Origin: Rhodobiaceae bacterium UBA7804 | GTDB taxonomy: Bacteria > Pseudomonadota > Alphaproteobacteria > Parvibaculales > Parvibaculaceae | Length of the DNA stretch: 64,000 nt | Reading direction: 5' to 3' | NCBI GenBank assembly: GCA_002480495.1 | Contig: DLCG01000002.1 | Location: forward strand, 7,333 to 71,332 | Shown: in pieces, positions 35,729 through 44,306 of the stretch | Layout of the letters: each line of letters starts with the position of its first letter | Position numbering within the stretch: the first letter of the stretch is position 1 | Notes under the pieces: generated by a model | What the model saw: the letters and a program-made list of their open reading frames with translations, nothing else | What the model was told of the DNA's origin: nothing | Database searches by the model: none | Position numbers and translations under genes: made by a program

Positions 35729-38016
35729 CGCGCCCGCCTTGCCCATGCGGTTGCCGACCAGTGCCGCCTGAGCCACCAGAGAGCGGAGAGCGCCATGCCG
35801 ACAAGCAGCGCAAGTATCCCGCTATGGATCAGCGCGGGCGCATCGGTTGCCGTCTGCGGCAGGGAGAGCGAGACGGGCTGCAGGCCACCCGCATCGGCCT
35901 GAGGAGGAGGCGCGGGCGCGTAGGAGGCGAAGGCCATTACACCCTGCTTCATCTGCGCGCGCTGGCTCGCGGGAATGGTCTGCTCGCCGAAGACCTTGTC
36001 GTAGTCCCAGCCTTCGGGAAGGTTCACCGGCATGTCCTTCGAGGTGAGCTTCTCGCCATCCGGTCGCGTGGGCGTCACGTCCACGGCGACAAGGCTCGTC
36101 AACCGGCTGACGAGATGGTGTTCGAGCGCGACGGCGGTGATCGCCTTGTCGTTCCGTTCCCAATCGCCTTCGATGCGCGCATCGGCTTCGAGCTGCTCGA
36201 TCTTGCGGCGGGCCCAGAGTTTGCCGATGCCCGGCCGGGGCTCGCCCTTGTCGAGCGACATACGCACTTCCCAGGGTTCGCCGGCCACCTCACCCTTGAG
36301 GGTGAGCGTGCCTTTCGCTTCGGGCATGCGCGCGGAGAGGACGACAGGCTCGCCCTTGTAGAGATCGGGGACAGGGTTCGGCCAGCTTTCCGTGGTCCGG
36401 CTATCCGGCCAGGTCGCGATTATGTCGGTCATCACCGGGTTGCCGAGCTTTTCGAAGAGCTCGCTCATCCGCTCCACGACCTGCTGCTCATTGCCGATAT
36501 GCGTGAAGGTGCCGCGGCCCGCTTCCGACGCGCGCGTCATGAAGTAGGAGTTCGGCGCCGACCCGATGCCGACCGTGAAGAGGCGCGAACGGCCGAGATT
36601 GGATGTAATCTCGCTGAAGAGTTCGCGCTCGTTGGTGATCGCGCCATCGGTCAGGAAGACGACTTGACGGACACGATCCTCATTACCTGACCGGCGGTCA
36701 GTCAGTGCGGCGCGAAGCGCGGGCAGCATTTCGGTGCCGCCATTTGCTTCCAGACCCTTCACGAATTTCTTCGCGACGGCGAGGTTTTCGCCATGCGCGG
36801 GAACGGCATCCGGGAAGAGCACGGTCAACGTGTCGTCGAAACGGATCACGTTGAAGGTGTCGCCGGGCTTCAGCCGGTCGAGCGCCCAGAGCAGGCTTTC
36901 CTTCGCCTGATCCATCGAGGGACCGGACATGGAGCCGGAATTGTCGATGACGAAGATCGCCTCGCGCGGCTTTGCTTCCGGCTGCACGTCGCCCGAGGGC
37001 GGCGTCAGCATGACGAGAAGATAGTCCTCCTTGCCGACCCGTTCGCGGAAGAGGGCGGCGGTCGGAGCCTTTGTGGCTGCAGGCTTCCAGGTGAGTTCGA
37101 AATCCTTGTTCGCCGGGACGAGTTCATCCTTCAGGGCGATGGTGGCGGCGCGCTTGCCGTCGCGTTCGATCATCACCTCGTGGTGGGGGCTCGCGACGTC
37201 GCCGAGCGGAAAGCCCGCATCGAGCGAAACCTTGAGGCTGACCGGGTTCACGTTCCCCATTTCGGGACGAAGCACGGGCGGCTGTTCAAGCGTGTCGTCC
37301 CGCTCCGGCGGAAGGACGTCGCCCCAGCCACTGCTGCCCGGTTCGAAATCGACAAATTGGGGGTTCGCCTCCTTCGGCGTGTAGCGCGGTGCAACGACCA
37401 TCGGGAAGCGGAGCGAGAAGGTGTCGCCGTCGCGGCGCGCCGTCTGCAGATATTCGATCTGGACGACGATGGTTTCGCCCGGCCCGATATTCGCGACGGA
37501 ATTGGTGAAGACGTTCGGGCGCTGCTGCTCGACGAGGCTCGCCTTCTTTCCGTCGGCCTTGGCCTCCTCGTAGATCTGGCGCGCTTCCTCCTTCTCCTTG
37601 ATCTTGCCTTCGATGACGCGGTCGCCGATCACCATCTTCAGCGTGTCGACGGCCGAATCCTCCGGCAGCGGGAAAATGTATTTGCCCTCGACCCAGCCAT
37701 CGCCGGGATTGATGAAGCGCTGCGTCACGCGGGCCCGCGCGATGGGGCCGGAGACGTCGATCTTCACATCGGTGGCGAGCAGCGGCGCGGGCACATACTT
37801 GCCGGGCTCCGTGGATTTGAAGAGCAGCGCGCCGCTCTCGATGTCGCCCAGCGTGACGAGGCCCGCAGGCACAGGCGCGGTTTCCGCCCGCGTGTGGCGA
37901 ATGAAGCCCGCGAGCAGAAGGAGAACGAGACAGGCAAAGGTCAGAAAGAATGCAAGCGAATGGGACCAGCCGCGCGGCCGCGCCGCTCCGGCTGTGTAGC
38001 GATCGATGATGGACAT
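35725..38016 (-). CDS. Sortase target protein with VIT and VWA domains (marine proteobacterial type)
   Basis: A 763-residue envelope protein. It has a signal anchor near residues 20-42, then a VIT domain (about 55-190, like inter-alpha-trypsin inhibitor proteins). A von Willebrand A domain follows, starting near 345, with an intact metal site DNSGSMS and TDGAI. The C-terminus carries the sorting signal LPQTA (719-723), a hydrophobic helix and WLRRHWSATAWARRAR. It is the partner of the adjacent sortase. The physiological role of these pairs in Gram-negative bacteria is not settled. Confidence 0.93.
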   Translation of the reverse strand: MSIIDRYTAGAARPRGWSHSLAFFLTFACLVLLLLAGFIRHTRAETAPVPAGLVTLGDIESGALLFKSTEPGKYVPAPLLATDVKIDVSGPIARARVTQRFINPGDGWVEGKYIFPLPEDSAVDTLKMVIGDRVIEGKIKEKEEARQIYEEAKADGKKASLVEQQRPNVFTNSVANIGPGETIVVQIEYLQTARRDGDTFSLRFPMVVAPRYTPKEANPQFVDFEPGSSGWGDVLPPERDDTLEQPPVLRPEMGNVNPVSLKVSLDAGFPLGDVASPHHEVMIERDGKRAATIALKDELVPANKDFELTWKPAATKAPTAALFRERVGKEDYLLVMLTPPSGDVQPEAKPREAIFVIDNSGSMSGPSMDQAKESLLWALDRLKPGDTFNVIRFDDTLTVLFPDAVPAHGENLAVAKKFVKGLEANGGTEMLPALRAALTDRRSGNEDRVRQVVFLTDGAITNERELFSEITSNLGRSRLFTVGIGSAPNSYFMTRASEAGRGTFTHIGNEQQVVERMSELFEKLGNPVMTDIIATWPDSRTTESWPNPVPDLYKGEPVVLSARMPEAKGTLTLKGEVAGEPWEVRMSLDKGEPRPGIGKLWARRKIEQLEADARIEGDWERNDKAITAVALEHHLVSRLTSLVAVDVTPTRPDGEKLTSKDMPVNLPEGWDYDKVFGEQTIPASQRAQMKQGVMAFASYAPAPPPQADAGGLQPVSLSLPQTATDAPALIHSGILALLVGMALSALWWLRRHWSATAWARRAR

Positions 38017-38191
38017 GGCATTTCCCCGCGTTTCAGGACGGCCCGAGGCAAGCCCTCCTCAGGCGGACAAAGTGTCGCGGGGAAATGGGGCGGAAGGGGT
38101 CACGAAAGGGGACGAGAGCGGACCGATTTTGGGGCCATTTTGTGTCACACCGACTCACACGGCCTGAATCGTCCGCCTACGGACGCGGGAA

Positions 38192-38800
38192 TCAGGGCCG
38201 CCAGTCCATCGGCACATGGTTTGGCTGAGCGGAGAGCCGCGCCATCCAGCCTTTTATCGCCCCATAGGGTGACAGATCGAAGCCGCCCTCATGCGCCACA
38301 TGCGTGTAGGCATAAAGCGCAATGTCGGCGATGGAGCAGTCGTCGCCTGCGAACCATTCCCTGGCTGAGAGGTGGCGCTCCATCACGGCTAGGGCCTGAT
38401 ATCCGCGCTCGTGCCATTCGGGAAAGCGGTCCTTCTTCTCCTCGCGGCCGCCCGGCTTGATCGAATGCCAGAAGCGGGCGACGGCAATGTAGGGCTCGTG
38501 GCTGTATTGCTCGAAGAACATCCATTGCAGCGCCTGCGCCCGCGCGAAGCGGTCTTCCGGCAGAAGGGGCGTACCCTCCGCGAGGTAGAACATGATGGCG
38601 TTGGATTCGGCCAGTATGCGGCCATCCTCGAATTCGACCATCGGTACGCGGCCGTTCGGATTGCGCCTGAGGAAGTCTTCCGAACGGCTTTCGCCCTTGA
38701 GAATATCGATGTCGACGAGTTCGAGCGGGAGCCCCAGCATGTGTGCGGTGAGGCGCACCTTGTAGCAATTGCCACTGTCCTGCATCTGGTAGAGGCGCAT
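38192..38800 (-). CDS. Glutathione S-transferase family protein
   Basis: A 202-residue GST. The N-terminal thioredoxin-like domain reads MRLYQMQDSGNCYKVRLTAHMLGLPLELVDIDI, includes the cis-Pro NPNGRVPMVEFEDGRILAESNAIMFYLA segment, and is followed by an all-helical C-terminal domain. The Ser in the SGNCYK segment is the likely glutathione activator. It lies nine bases downstream of the MocR gene on the same strand. The substrate is unknown. Confidence 0.92.
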   Translation of the reverse strand: MRLYQMQDSGNCYKVRLTAHMLGLPLELVDIDILKGESRSEDFLRRNPNGRVPMVEFEDGRILAESNAIMFYLAEGTPLLPEDRFARAQALQWMFFEQYSHEPYIAVARFWHSIKPGGREEKKDRFPEWHERGYQALAVMERHLSAREWFAGDDCSIADIALYAYTHVAHEGGFDLSPYGAIKGWMARLSAQPNHVPMDWRP

Positions 38801-38809
38801 GGATGTCCC

Positions 38810-40321
38810 TCAGGGAAAGCGGGGCGCGCCGGCGGCATGAAGGACGCCCGCCAGACTTGCCGCCGCATGTTTGAGTTCCGCCTCGGGTACCGAGGCGTAG
38901 CCCATATAAAGGCCCGGCCGGCCTTCTTCCAGCCGGTAAAAGGAGAGGGGGCTCACATGAAGCCCGGCTTTCGCTGCTTCTTCGCAGATGGCTCCGTCGT
39001 TGGCGCCATCCGCAAGAAAGGCCGAAAGCTGGAGGCCGCCCTCTCCGGGCGCGGCGCGGAGGTAAGGCGAGAGCTCGTTCTCGAGCGCCGAGAGGACGAT
39101 GGAGCGGCGTTCCGCATAGAGGGAGCGCATGCGCCGCACATGGCTTCCGTAATGGCCTTCGCCGATGAAATCGGCCAATGCAGCCTGCAGGCTCGCGGGA
39201 GGGACATGGCCGGTGATGCGGATGGCGGTGCCGAAGGCATCGACGAGATGTTTCGGCACGATCAGATAGCCGATCTTCAGTGCGGGGAAGAGGGTCTTCG
39301 CGAAGGTGCCCATGTAGATGACGCTTTCCGTGCGGTCGAGGCCCTGAAGCGAGGGCACGGGGCGGCCCTGATAGCGGTACTCGCTGTCGTAATCGTCCTC
39401 GATAATCCAGGCGCCGCATTTCCCCGCATGGTCGAGGAGGGCGAGGCGGCGCTGCAGCGACAACGTCGCGCCGAGCGGGAACTGGTGCGAGGGCGTGACA
39501 TGGACGAGGCGCGGCGAAGGCTGCCGGGCGATGCCCGCGACGATGTCGATGCCTTCCCCGTCCACGGGGACCGGAACGAGCGTCGCGCCCGCGCCAAGCA
39601 GTGCACCGCGCGCGCCGAGATAGCCCGGCTCCTCCACCCAGACGGGATCGCCCGGATCGAGCAGCATGCGGGCGGCGAGATCGAGCGCGCCTTGCGCGCC
39701 GGTGGTGACGATGACCTGATCGGCGGTGCATACGACGCCGCGTGCCGCACCGGCATATGTTGCGATGGCCCGTCTGAGAGCGGGAAGACCGATGCCGGTT
39801 TCATAGCCGAAGAGGCTGCTGCGCGTTTCGCGGCTGTGCCTGGCGACGAGGCGGCTCCAGAGCATGGCCGGAAAAAGGTCGAGGGCGGGCAGGCCGTGCT
39901 GGAAGGCGCGGCCCTTTCCGCGCGTGTAGCCCACGGCCAGGCGCTTCGTGGCCGAGAGACTGTCTCCGCGATGCGAAAGGCTGCGCCTTGCGGCTTTGCT
40001 GCCACGCTCGCTCCGCTGGCGCTTCGAGCGGCGGTCGAGAAGCAGCAGGTTGTCGGGCAGGAGCGCCGCGACCTGTGTGCCCGAGCCGACCTGTCCTTCC
40101 AGATAGCCTTCGGCGGTGAGTTGCTCGTAGGCGGCGAGCACCGTGTTCCGCCCCACGGCGAGCTCGCCTGCGAGCATCCGCGTCGAGGGCAGGCGGGCGC
40201 CCGGATGGAGGCGGCCATCGAGGATCGCCTCGCGCAAGGCGTCATAGAGCTGCCGGTAGAGCGGGCGGCCGGCATCGCCGTCTAGCGAGATGGTGCCGAG
40301 CGGCAAGGGGCTGGCGGGCAT
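38810..40321 (-). CDS. MocR-family regulator (GntR HTH fused to aminotransferase fold)
   Basis: A 503-residue fusion. The N-terminal GntR-type winged helix (PLYRQLYDALREAILDGRLHPGARLPSTRMLAGELAVGRNTVLAAYEQLTAEGYLEG) is followed by a fold-type I aminotransferase domain with VTTGAQGALDLAARMLL, IIEDDYDSEYRY and the PLP-Lys region MGTFAKTLFPALKIGYL. Such proteins use PLP as a cofactor-sensor. It is divergent from a pyridoxamine-phosphate-oxidase-like gene, so regulation of that gene, as in PdxR-type systems, is a fair inference. Confidence 0.93.
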   Translation of the reverse strand: MPASPLPLGTISLDGDAGRPLYRQLYDALREAILDGRLHPGARLPSTRMLAGELAVGRNTVLAAYEQLTAEGYLEGQVGSGTQVAALLPDNLLLLDRRSKRQRSERGSKAARRSLSHRGDSLSATKRLAVGYTRGKGRAFQHGLPALDLFPAMLWSRLVARHSRETRSSLFGYETGIGLPALRRAIATYAGAARGVVCTADQVIVTTGAQGALDLAARMLLDPGDPVWVEEPGYLGARGALLGAGATLVPVPVDGEGIDIVAGIARQPSPRLVHVTPSHQFPLGATLSLQRRLALLDHAGKCGAWIIEDDYDSEYRYQGRPVPSLQGLDRTESVIYMGTFAKTLFPALKIGYLIVPKHLVDAFGTAIRITGHVPPASLQAALADFIGEGHYGSHVRRMRSLYAERRSIVLSALENELSPYLRAAPGEGGLQLSAFLADGANDGAICEEAAKAGLHVSPLSFYRLEEGRPGLYMGYASVPEAELKHAAASLAGVLHAAGAPRFP

Positions 40322-40356
40322 GGGCGCGTCTCCGCGTGTAATCGATCTCCGTGAAC

Positions 40357-40399
40357 TGGCTCCATCGTATTTCCATCAATGGACCTTTCGATAGGGCCA
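40357..40399. promoter_or_regulatory. Candidate MocR operators in the divergent intergenic region
   Basis: CTGGCTCCAT (40356-40365) and ATGGACCTTT (40379-40388) are related direct repeats spaced by 23 bases, and TAGGGCCA (40392-40399) is a possible inverted third half-site. Direct repeats of a CTGGACC-like unit in the divergent promoter region are typical of MocR regulators; the match here is imperfect. Confidence 0.4.
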
Positions 40400-40447
40400 A
40401 TTTGTGCAAATAGTCCGGGCCGCAGGTGATGGAGCCGGAGATACAAG

Positions 40448-41065
40448 ATGAGCGACTATCAGACTTCAGACCCTTTCAGGGTGAGGCAGGCGCCGAAGCG
40501 GGCCTCCTACGATCGCGAGACAGTCCACGCCATTCTGGATGCGGGATATGTGGCGCATGTCGCCTTCACGACCGAGGCGGGGCCGGTGGCGCTGCCCATG
40601 TTCTATGTGCGCGACGGCGAGAGCGTGCTCGTTCACGGCTCGCGGAAAAGCCGCTTCATGCGGCATCTTTCCGGGGGAAAGCCGGTCTGCCTGACGGTGA
40701 CGCATGTGGACGGACTGGTGCTGGCGCGCTCGGCCTTTCATCATTCGATGAACTACCGCTCGGTGATGGCGCATGGCGTGCCCGAGGTGGTGGCGGAGGA
40801 GGGTGAGAAGACGCGGGTGCTGGATCTTTTCACGCGCAAGGTGCGGGAGGGACGGCCTTACGACATCCGGCCGACCAATGCGCAGGAGGCGAAGGCGACG
40901 ACCGTACTGCGGCTCCCGCTTCTCGAAGTAGCGGCAAAGATCAGGACCGGCGGGCCGATCGACGATGCCGAAGACATGGATCTGCCGGTCTGGGCGGGCG
41001 TCATCCCGATGCAGGTCACATTCGGCGAACCCGTGCGCGATATCGCGCCGGTTGCGGCGGAGTAA
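40448..41065 (+). CDS. Pyridoxamine 5'-phosphate oxidase-like flavin-binding protein
   Basis: A 205-residue split-barrel flavoprotein. AHVAFTTEAGPVALPMFYVRDGESVLVHGSRKSRFMRHLSGGKPVCLTVTHVDGLVLARSAFHHSMNYRSVMAHG is the FMN-binding core of the nitroimidazole-resistance/PNPOx-like group. It is not a typical PdxH, so the substrate is open. It is divergent from MocR and is followed six bases later by a small membrane gene. Confidence 0.88.
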   Translation: MSDYQTSDPFRVRQAPKRASYDRETVHAILDAGYVAHVAFTTEAGPVALPMFYVRDGESVLVHGSRKSRFMRHLSGGKPVCLTVTHVDGLVLARSAFHHSMNYRSVMAHGVPEVVAEEGEKTRVLDLFTRKVREGRPYDIRPTNAQEAKATTVLRLPLLEVAAKIRTGGPIDDAEDMDLPVWAGVIPMQVTFGEPVRDIAPVAAE

Positions 41066-41070
41066 GCGGC

Positions 41071-41445
41071 ATGCAAGGCATCGCTATCGGCGTCATTTTC
41101 GTCCTGACCGGTCTTCTCAACCTCTATCCGGCCATAGGCGCGCTGGGGGGCAAGCAATTGAAGGGGCTTTACGGTCTGCGCTTCGAGGACCCGAACCTCT
41201 TGACCCTGATGCAGCATCGGGCGGTCATGCTGGGGCTCCTCGGTCTTTTCCTGATCGCTGCGGCCTTCCGGCGCGAGCTGCAACCGGCGGGGTTTCTGCT
41301 CGGCTTTGCGAGCATGCTGTCCTTCACCGCTTTCGCCTGGCTTCAGGAGGAGCCGAACCGCTTCATTTCGAAGGTGGCAGTGGCGGATGTTGCCGGTTCG
41401 GTCCTCCTTCTCATTGCCCTCGTCCTTTATTGTCGCGGTACATAG
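41071..41445 (+). CDS. Four-helix membrane protein, unknown
   Basis: A 124-residue hydrophobic protein with helices at about residues 3-22, 48-66, 70-88 and 99-119. It has GKQLKGLYGLRFEDPNLLTLMQHRAVMLGLLG between the first two. Similar proteins are sometimes labelled phosphopantetheine adenylyltransferase, which I consider wrong because no nucleotide-binding motif is present. It is probably co-transcribed with the PNPOx-like gene. Confidence 0.8.
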   Translation: MQGIAIGVIFVLTGLLNLYPAIGALGGKQLKGLYGLRFEDPNLLTLMQHRAVMLGLLGLFLIAAAFRRELQPAGFLLGFASMLSFTAFAWLQEEPNRFISKVAVADVAGSVLLLIALVLYCRGT

Positions 41446-41521
41446 GAAGCCTGTTGCGCCTGCGAACAGGCGGGCTTAGGTTGCGCCCGTTTCCTGTTCG
41501 CCCCTCCATGGAGATTGAAAA

Positions 41522-42724
41522 ATGGGCTTTATCTCGGACGCGCTCAACCGCATTCAGCCGTCGGCAACCATTGCCGCCACGCAGAAAGCGCGCGACCTGA
41601 AAGCCCTCGGCCGCGACGTGATCTCGCTTGCGGCCGGCGAGCCCGACTTCGACACGCCCGACAACATCAAGGAAGCCGCGATCAAGGCGATCCGCGAGGG
41701 CAAGACGAAGTATACGGCAGTCGACGGCATTCCCGAGCTCAAGCAGGCGATCTGCGCGAAGTTCAAGCGCGAGAACAATCTCGACTACGGGCCGCAGCAG
41801 GCCTTCGTCGCGCCGGGCGGCAAGCCGATCATCTTCAACGCGATGATCGCGACGCTGAACCCCGGCGACGAGGTGATCATTCCCGCGCCCTACTGGGTGT
41901 CCTATCCGGACATCGTGCTGCTCGCGGGCGGCACGCCCGTGTCCATCGAGACGCGGCTCGAGGACGGCTTCAAGCTGCAGCCCGAAGCGCTGGAAAAGGC
42001 GATCACGGAGAAGACCAAGTGGGTCATCTTCAACTCGCCCTCGAACCCCTCCGGGGCGGCCTATACGGCGGCCGAACTGAAGAAGCTCACCGATGTGCTG
42101 ATGAAGCATCCGCATGTGTGGATCCTGTCGGACGACATGTATGAGCACCTGACATATGACGGCTTCAAGTTCGCGACGCCGGCCGAGGTCGAGCCCGGGC
42201 TTTACGAGCGCACGCTCACGATGAACGGCGTTTCGAAGGCCTATGCGATGACGGGCTGGCGCATCGGCTATTGCGCGGGGCCGGAGCCGCTGATCAAGGC
42301 GATGACGAAGGTGCAGAGCCAGTCGACATCGAACCCGACCTCGATCAGTCAGTATGCGGCGGTCGAGGCGCTGAACGGGCCACAGGACTTCATTCCCGAG
42401 CGGGCGAAAGTGTTCAAGGAGCGGCGCGACCTCGTCGTCTCCATGCTCAATCAGGCGAAGGGCATCAAGTGCCCGACACCGGAAGGCGCCTTCTACGTCT
42501 ATCCCTCCTGCGAGGGCTGCATCGGCAAGACGACGACCGATGGCAAGGTGATCGAGACGGACGAGGACTTCGCGATGGCGCTGATCGAGGCGGAAGGCAT
42601 CTCCGTCGTGCATGGCGCGGCGTTCGGCCTTTCGCCCTTCTTTCGGATTTCCTATGCGACGTCCACGGAAGAGCTGACGGATGCCTGCGAACGCATCCAG
42701 CGATTCTGCGCGAGCCTGCGCTGA
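41522..42724 (+). CDS. aatA: Aspartate aminotransferase (PLP-dependent, class I)
   Basis: A 400-residue fold-type I aminotransferase of the subgroup 1b found in alphaproteobacteria. Key pieces are SLAAGEPDFDTPDNIKEAA, FNSPSNPSGAAYT (Asn of the active site), ILSDDMYEHLTYDG (Asp/Tyr to PLP), SKAYAMTGWRIGY (Schiff-base Lys) and the C-terminal substrate Arg in FFRISYATS. It transfers amino groups between aspartate and 2-oxoglutarate. A strong terminator follows. Confidence 0.95.
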   Translation: MGFISDALNRIQPSATIAATQKARDLKALGRDVISLAAGEPDFDTPDNIKEAAIKAIREGKTKYTAVDGIPELKQAICAKFKRENNLDYGPQQAFVAPGGKPIIFNAMIATLNPGDEVIIPAPYWVSYPDIVLLAGGTPVSIETRLEDGFKLQPEALEKAITEKTKWVIFNSPSNPSGAAYTAAELKKLTDVLMKHPHVWILSDDMYEHLTYDGFKFATPAEVEPGLYERTLTMNGVSKAYAMTGWRIGYCAGPEPLIKAMTKVQSQSTSNPTSISQYAAVEALNGPQDFIPERAKVFKERRDLVVSMLNQAKGIKCPTPEGAFYVYPSCEGCIGKTTTDGKVIETDEDFAMALIEAEGISVVHGAAFGLSPFFRISYATSTEELTDACERIQRFCASLR

Positions 42725-42745
42725 ACCGATCGAACATGAATGTGG

Positions 42746-42772
42746 AAAGGGCCCCGAAGCGGGGCCCTTTTT
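42746..42772. terminator. Bidirectional terminator between aatA and the M48 protease
   Basis: AAAGGGCCCC-gaagc-GGGGCCCTTT with a T-run after the stem on the plus strand and A-residues (Ts on the other strand) before it. It lies between the convergent ends of the aminotransferase and the protease genes and can serve both. Confidence 0.92.
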
Positions 42773-42778
42773 CGTTTG

Positions 42779-43591
42779 TCAGACCTGATAGCCCATCTGC
42801 CGCAATTGCTGGGTGAGGGCCGCAATCCGCGTCTGGTCCGAGGGGTGGGTCGACATGAATTCGGGTGGCGGTGCCTTACTGCCGCGCTGGGCGGTCATGT
42901 TCTGCCAGAAGCGGAGCGACTGACGCGGATCGAAGCCGCTCTTCTGCATGTAGACGACGCCGAGCCGGTCCGCCTCCAGCTCATGGGTGCGGGAGTAGGG
43001 CAAAAGGATGCCGAACTGAACGCCCGCGCCGAGGACAGCGGCGATGGTGCCTGCGCCACCTACATCGCCCGCCTGGAGCGCAACCTGCGCCGCCTGCATG
43101 CCGACGCCCGCGGCGACCTGCTGGCTGTAGCGCTCCGCCGAGTGCCGCGCCGCGACATGGCCGATCTCGTGGCCGAGCACGGTCGCAAGCTGATCGTCAT
43201 TTTCCATCCGCTTGAAGATGCCTTCATAGAAGCCGACCTTGCCGCCCGGCAGCACGAAGGCATTTGCCTCCTCGCCCTGGAAGACAGTGTATTCCCAGGG
43301 TTGCCTCTGAAGTCCTGCCGCCGTGACGAGAGGCGGCCCGACCTTTTCCAGCCGCCTTTTCAGCGAATTATTTTTGGAAACTTTTTGCTCCTTGCGGATT
43401 TGATTCCATGCAGAGGCGGAAAGCTGGGTGATCTGGGCTTCGGAGACGAGCAGCAATTGCTGTCTGCCGAGGGTCGGATTCTGGACGCATCCCGAAAGCG
43501 CGACGATATAGCCTGCAGCCAGGCCCTTCACGAGCTGGCGTCTATTGAGTTCAATGGGTTTCTGATCGAGAAACCTGATCGGCGCGTCCAT
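42779..43591 (-). CDS. M48-family metalloprotease, lipoprotein
   Basis: A 270-residue zinc protease with the catalytic HEIGH (about residues 140-144), in VLGHEIGHVAARHSAERYSQQ, and the third ligand Glu in THELEADRLGVVYM. An RRQLVKGLAAGYIVALSGC segment suggests Tat-like basic residues plus a lipobox with Cys35, so the protein is probably periplasm-facing and lipid-anchored. The family (LoiP/YcaL/BepA-like) handles outer-membrane quality control. GGAGAAG precedes the ATG. It is divergent from dps. Confidence 0.92.
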   Translation of the reverse strand: MDAPIRFLDQKPIELNRRQLVKGLAAGYIVALSGCVQNPTLGRQQLLLVSEAQITQLSASAWNQIRKEQKVSKNNSLKRRLEKVGPPLVTAAGLQRQPWEYTVFQGEEANAFVLPGGKVGFYEGIFKRMENDDQLATVLGHEIGHVAARHSAERYSQQVAAGVGMQAAQVALQAGDVGGAGTIAAVLGAGVQFGILLPYSRTHELEADRLGVVYMQKSGFDPRQSLRFWQNMTAQRGSKAPPPEFMSTHPSDQTRIAALTQQLRQMGYQV

Positions 43592-43681
43592 TTTTCTTCT
43601 CCGCTGCGGGGGAAATGATCATTCCCAGTTTAGGACAGGCAGGCCTCAGCGGTAAGCGCAGGTCGGGAAAAAGATCGGCAA

Positions 43682-43706
43682 ATAAATTAGAATTATTCTA
43701 ATTTAT
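43682..43706. promoter_or_regulatory. Iron-control (Irr/ICE-like) box upstream of dps
   Basis: A perfect palindrome with 12-base arms around one central T. Its core TTAGAA-tta-TTCTAA matches the ICE/Irr box pattern TTAGAA-n3-TTCTAA of alphaproteobacteria. It lies 60 bases before the dps start codon, in a strongly AT-rich patch, and within the shared upstream region of the M48 protease gene. Confidence 0.75.
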
Positions 43707-43765
43707 CTTGCATTTTCCTGATTATGAACTATGTTTATCTCGAACATGAACCAAGGAGGTGTGAC

Positions 43766-44233
43766 GTGAAAGTCGATACAGGCATCGCAGCGAATGACAG
43801 GAACGATATTGCCGAAGGGCTCTCGCGCGTGCTGGCGGACACCTACACGCTCTATCTGAAGACGCATCAGTATCACTGGAATGTGACGGGTCCCCAGTTC
43901 CGCTCGCTTCACCTGATGTTCGAAGAGCAGTACCGCGAACTCTGGGCGGCGACGGACGAAATCGCGGAGCGCATTCGCGCGCTTGGCGAATTCGCGCCGG
44001 GCACCTATGCCGAGTTCACGAAGCTCTCTTCGATCCAGGAAGACAACACCGTGCCGAGCTCGGATCAGATGGTGAAGAACCTGGTGAAGGGGCATGAGCA
44101 GGTCGTGAAGACCGCGCGGGACCTCTTCAAGGTCGCCGACGAGGCGGGCGACGAAGTGACCGCCGATCTGATGGTTCAGCGGATGCAGGCAAGCGAGAAG
44201 ACCGCCTGGATGCTCCGCAGCACGGTCGAGTAA
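43766..44233 (+). CDS. dps: Dps-family ferritin-like DNA-protection protein
   Basis: Dps oxidises and stores iron in a 12-mer and protects DNA. The 155-residue protein has the Dps signature LYLKTHQYHWNVTGPQFRSLHLMFEEQYRELWAATDEIAERIRALGEFAPGT, containing the His/Asp/Glu ferroxidase ligands. I prefer GTG 43766 because AAGGAGGT sits six bases upstream; the ATG at 43724 lacks a Shine-Dalgarno. The iron box at 43682-43706 indicates iron-dependent control. Confidence 0.93.
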   Translation: MKVDTGIAANDRNDIAEGLSRVLADTYTLYLKTHQYHWNVTGPQFRSLHLMFEEQYRELWAATDEIAERIRALGEFAPGTYAEFTKLSSIQEDNTVPSSDQMVKNLVKGHEQVVKTARDLFKVADEAGDEVTADLMVQRMQASEKTAWMLRSTVE

Positions 44234-44306
44234 GATCGATACCGGTGTAACCGCCGGTCATCAAACGTGATACCGAAAGCGCCATGATCGCGGCTATAAC
44301 GCGGTC

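Noticed and set aside
41071..41445. Phosphopantetheine adenylyltransferase label for the small membrane protein
   Set aside because: The protein is four hydrophobic helices with no nucleotide-binding motif; similar labels appear to be propagated errors.
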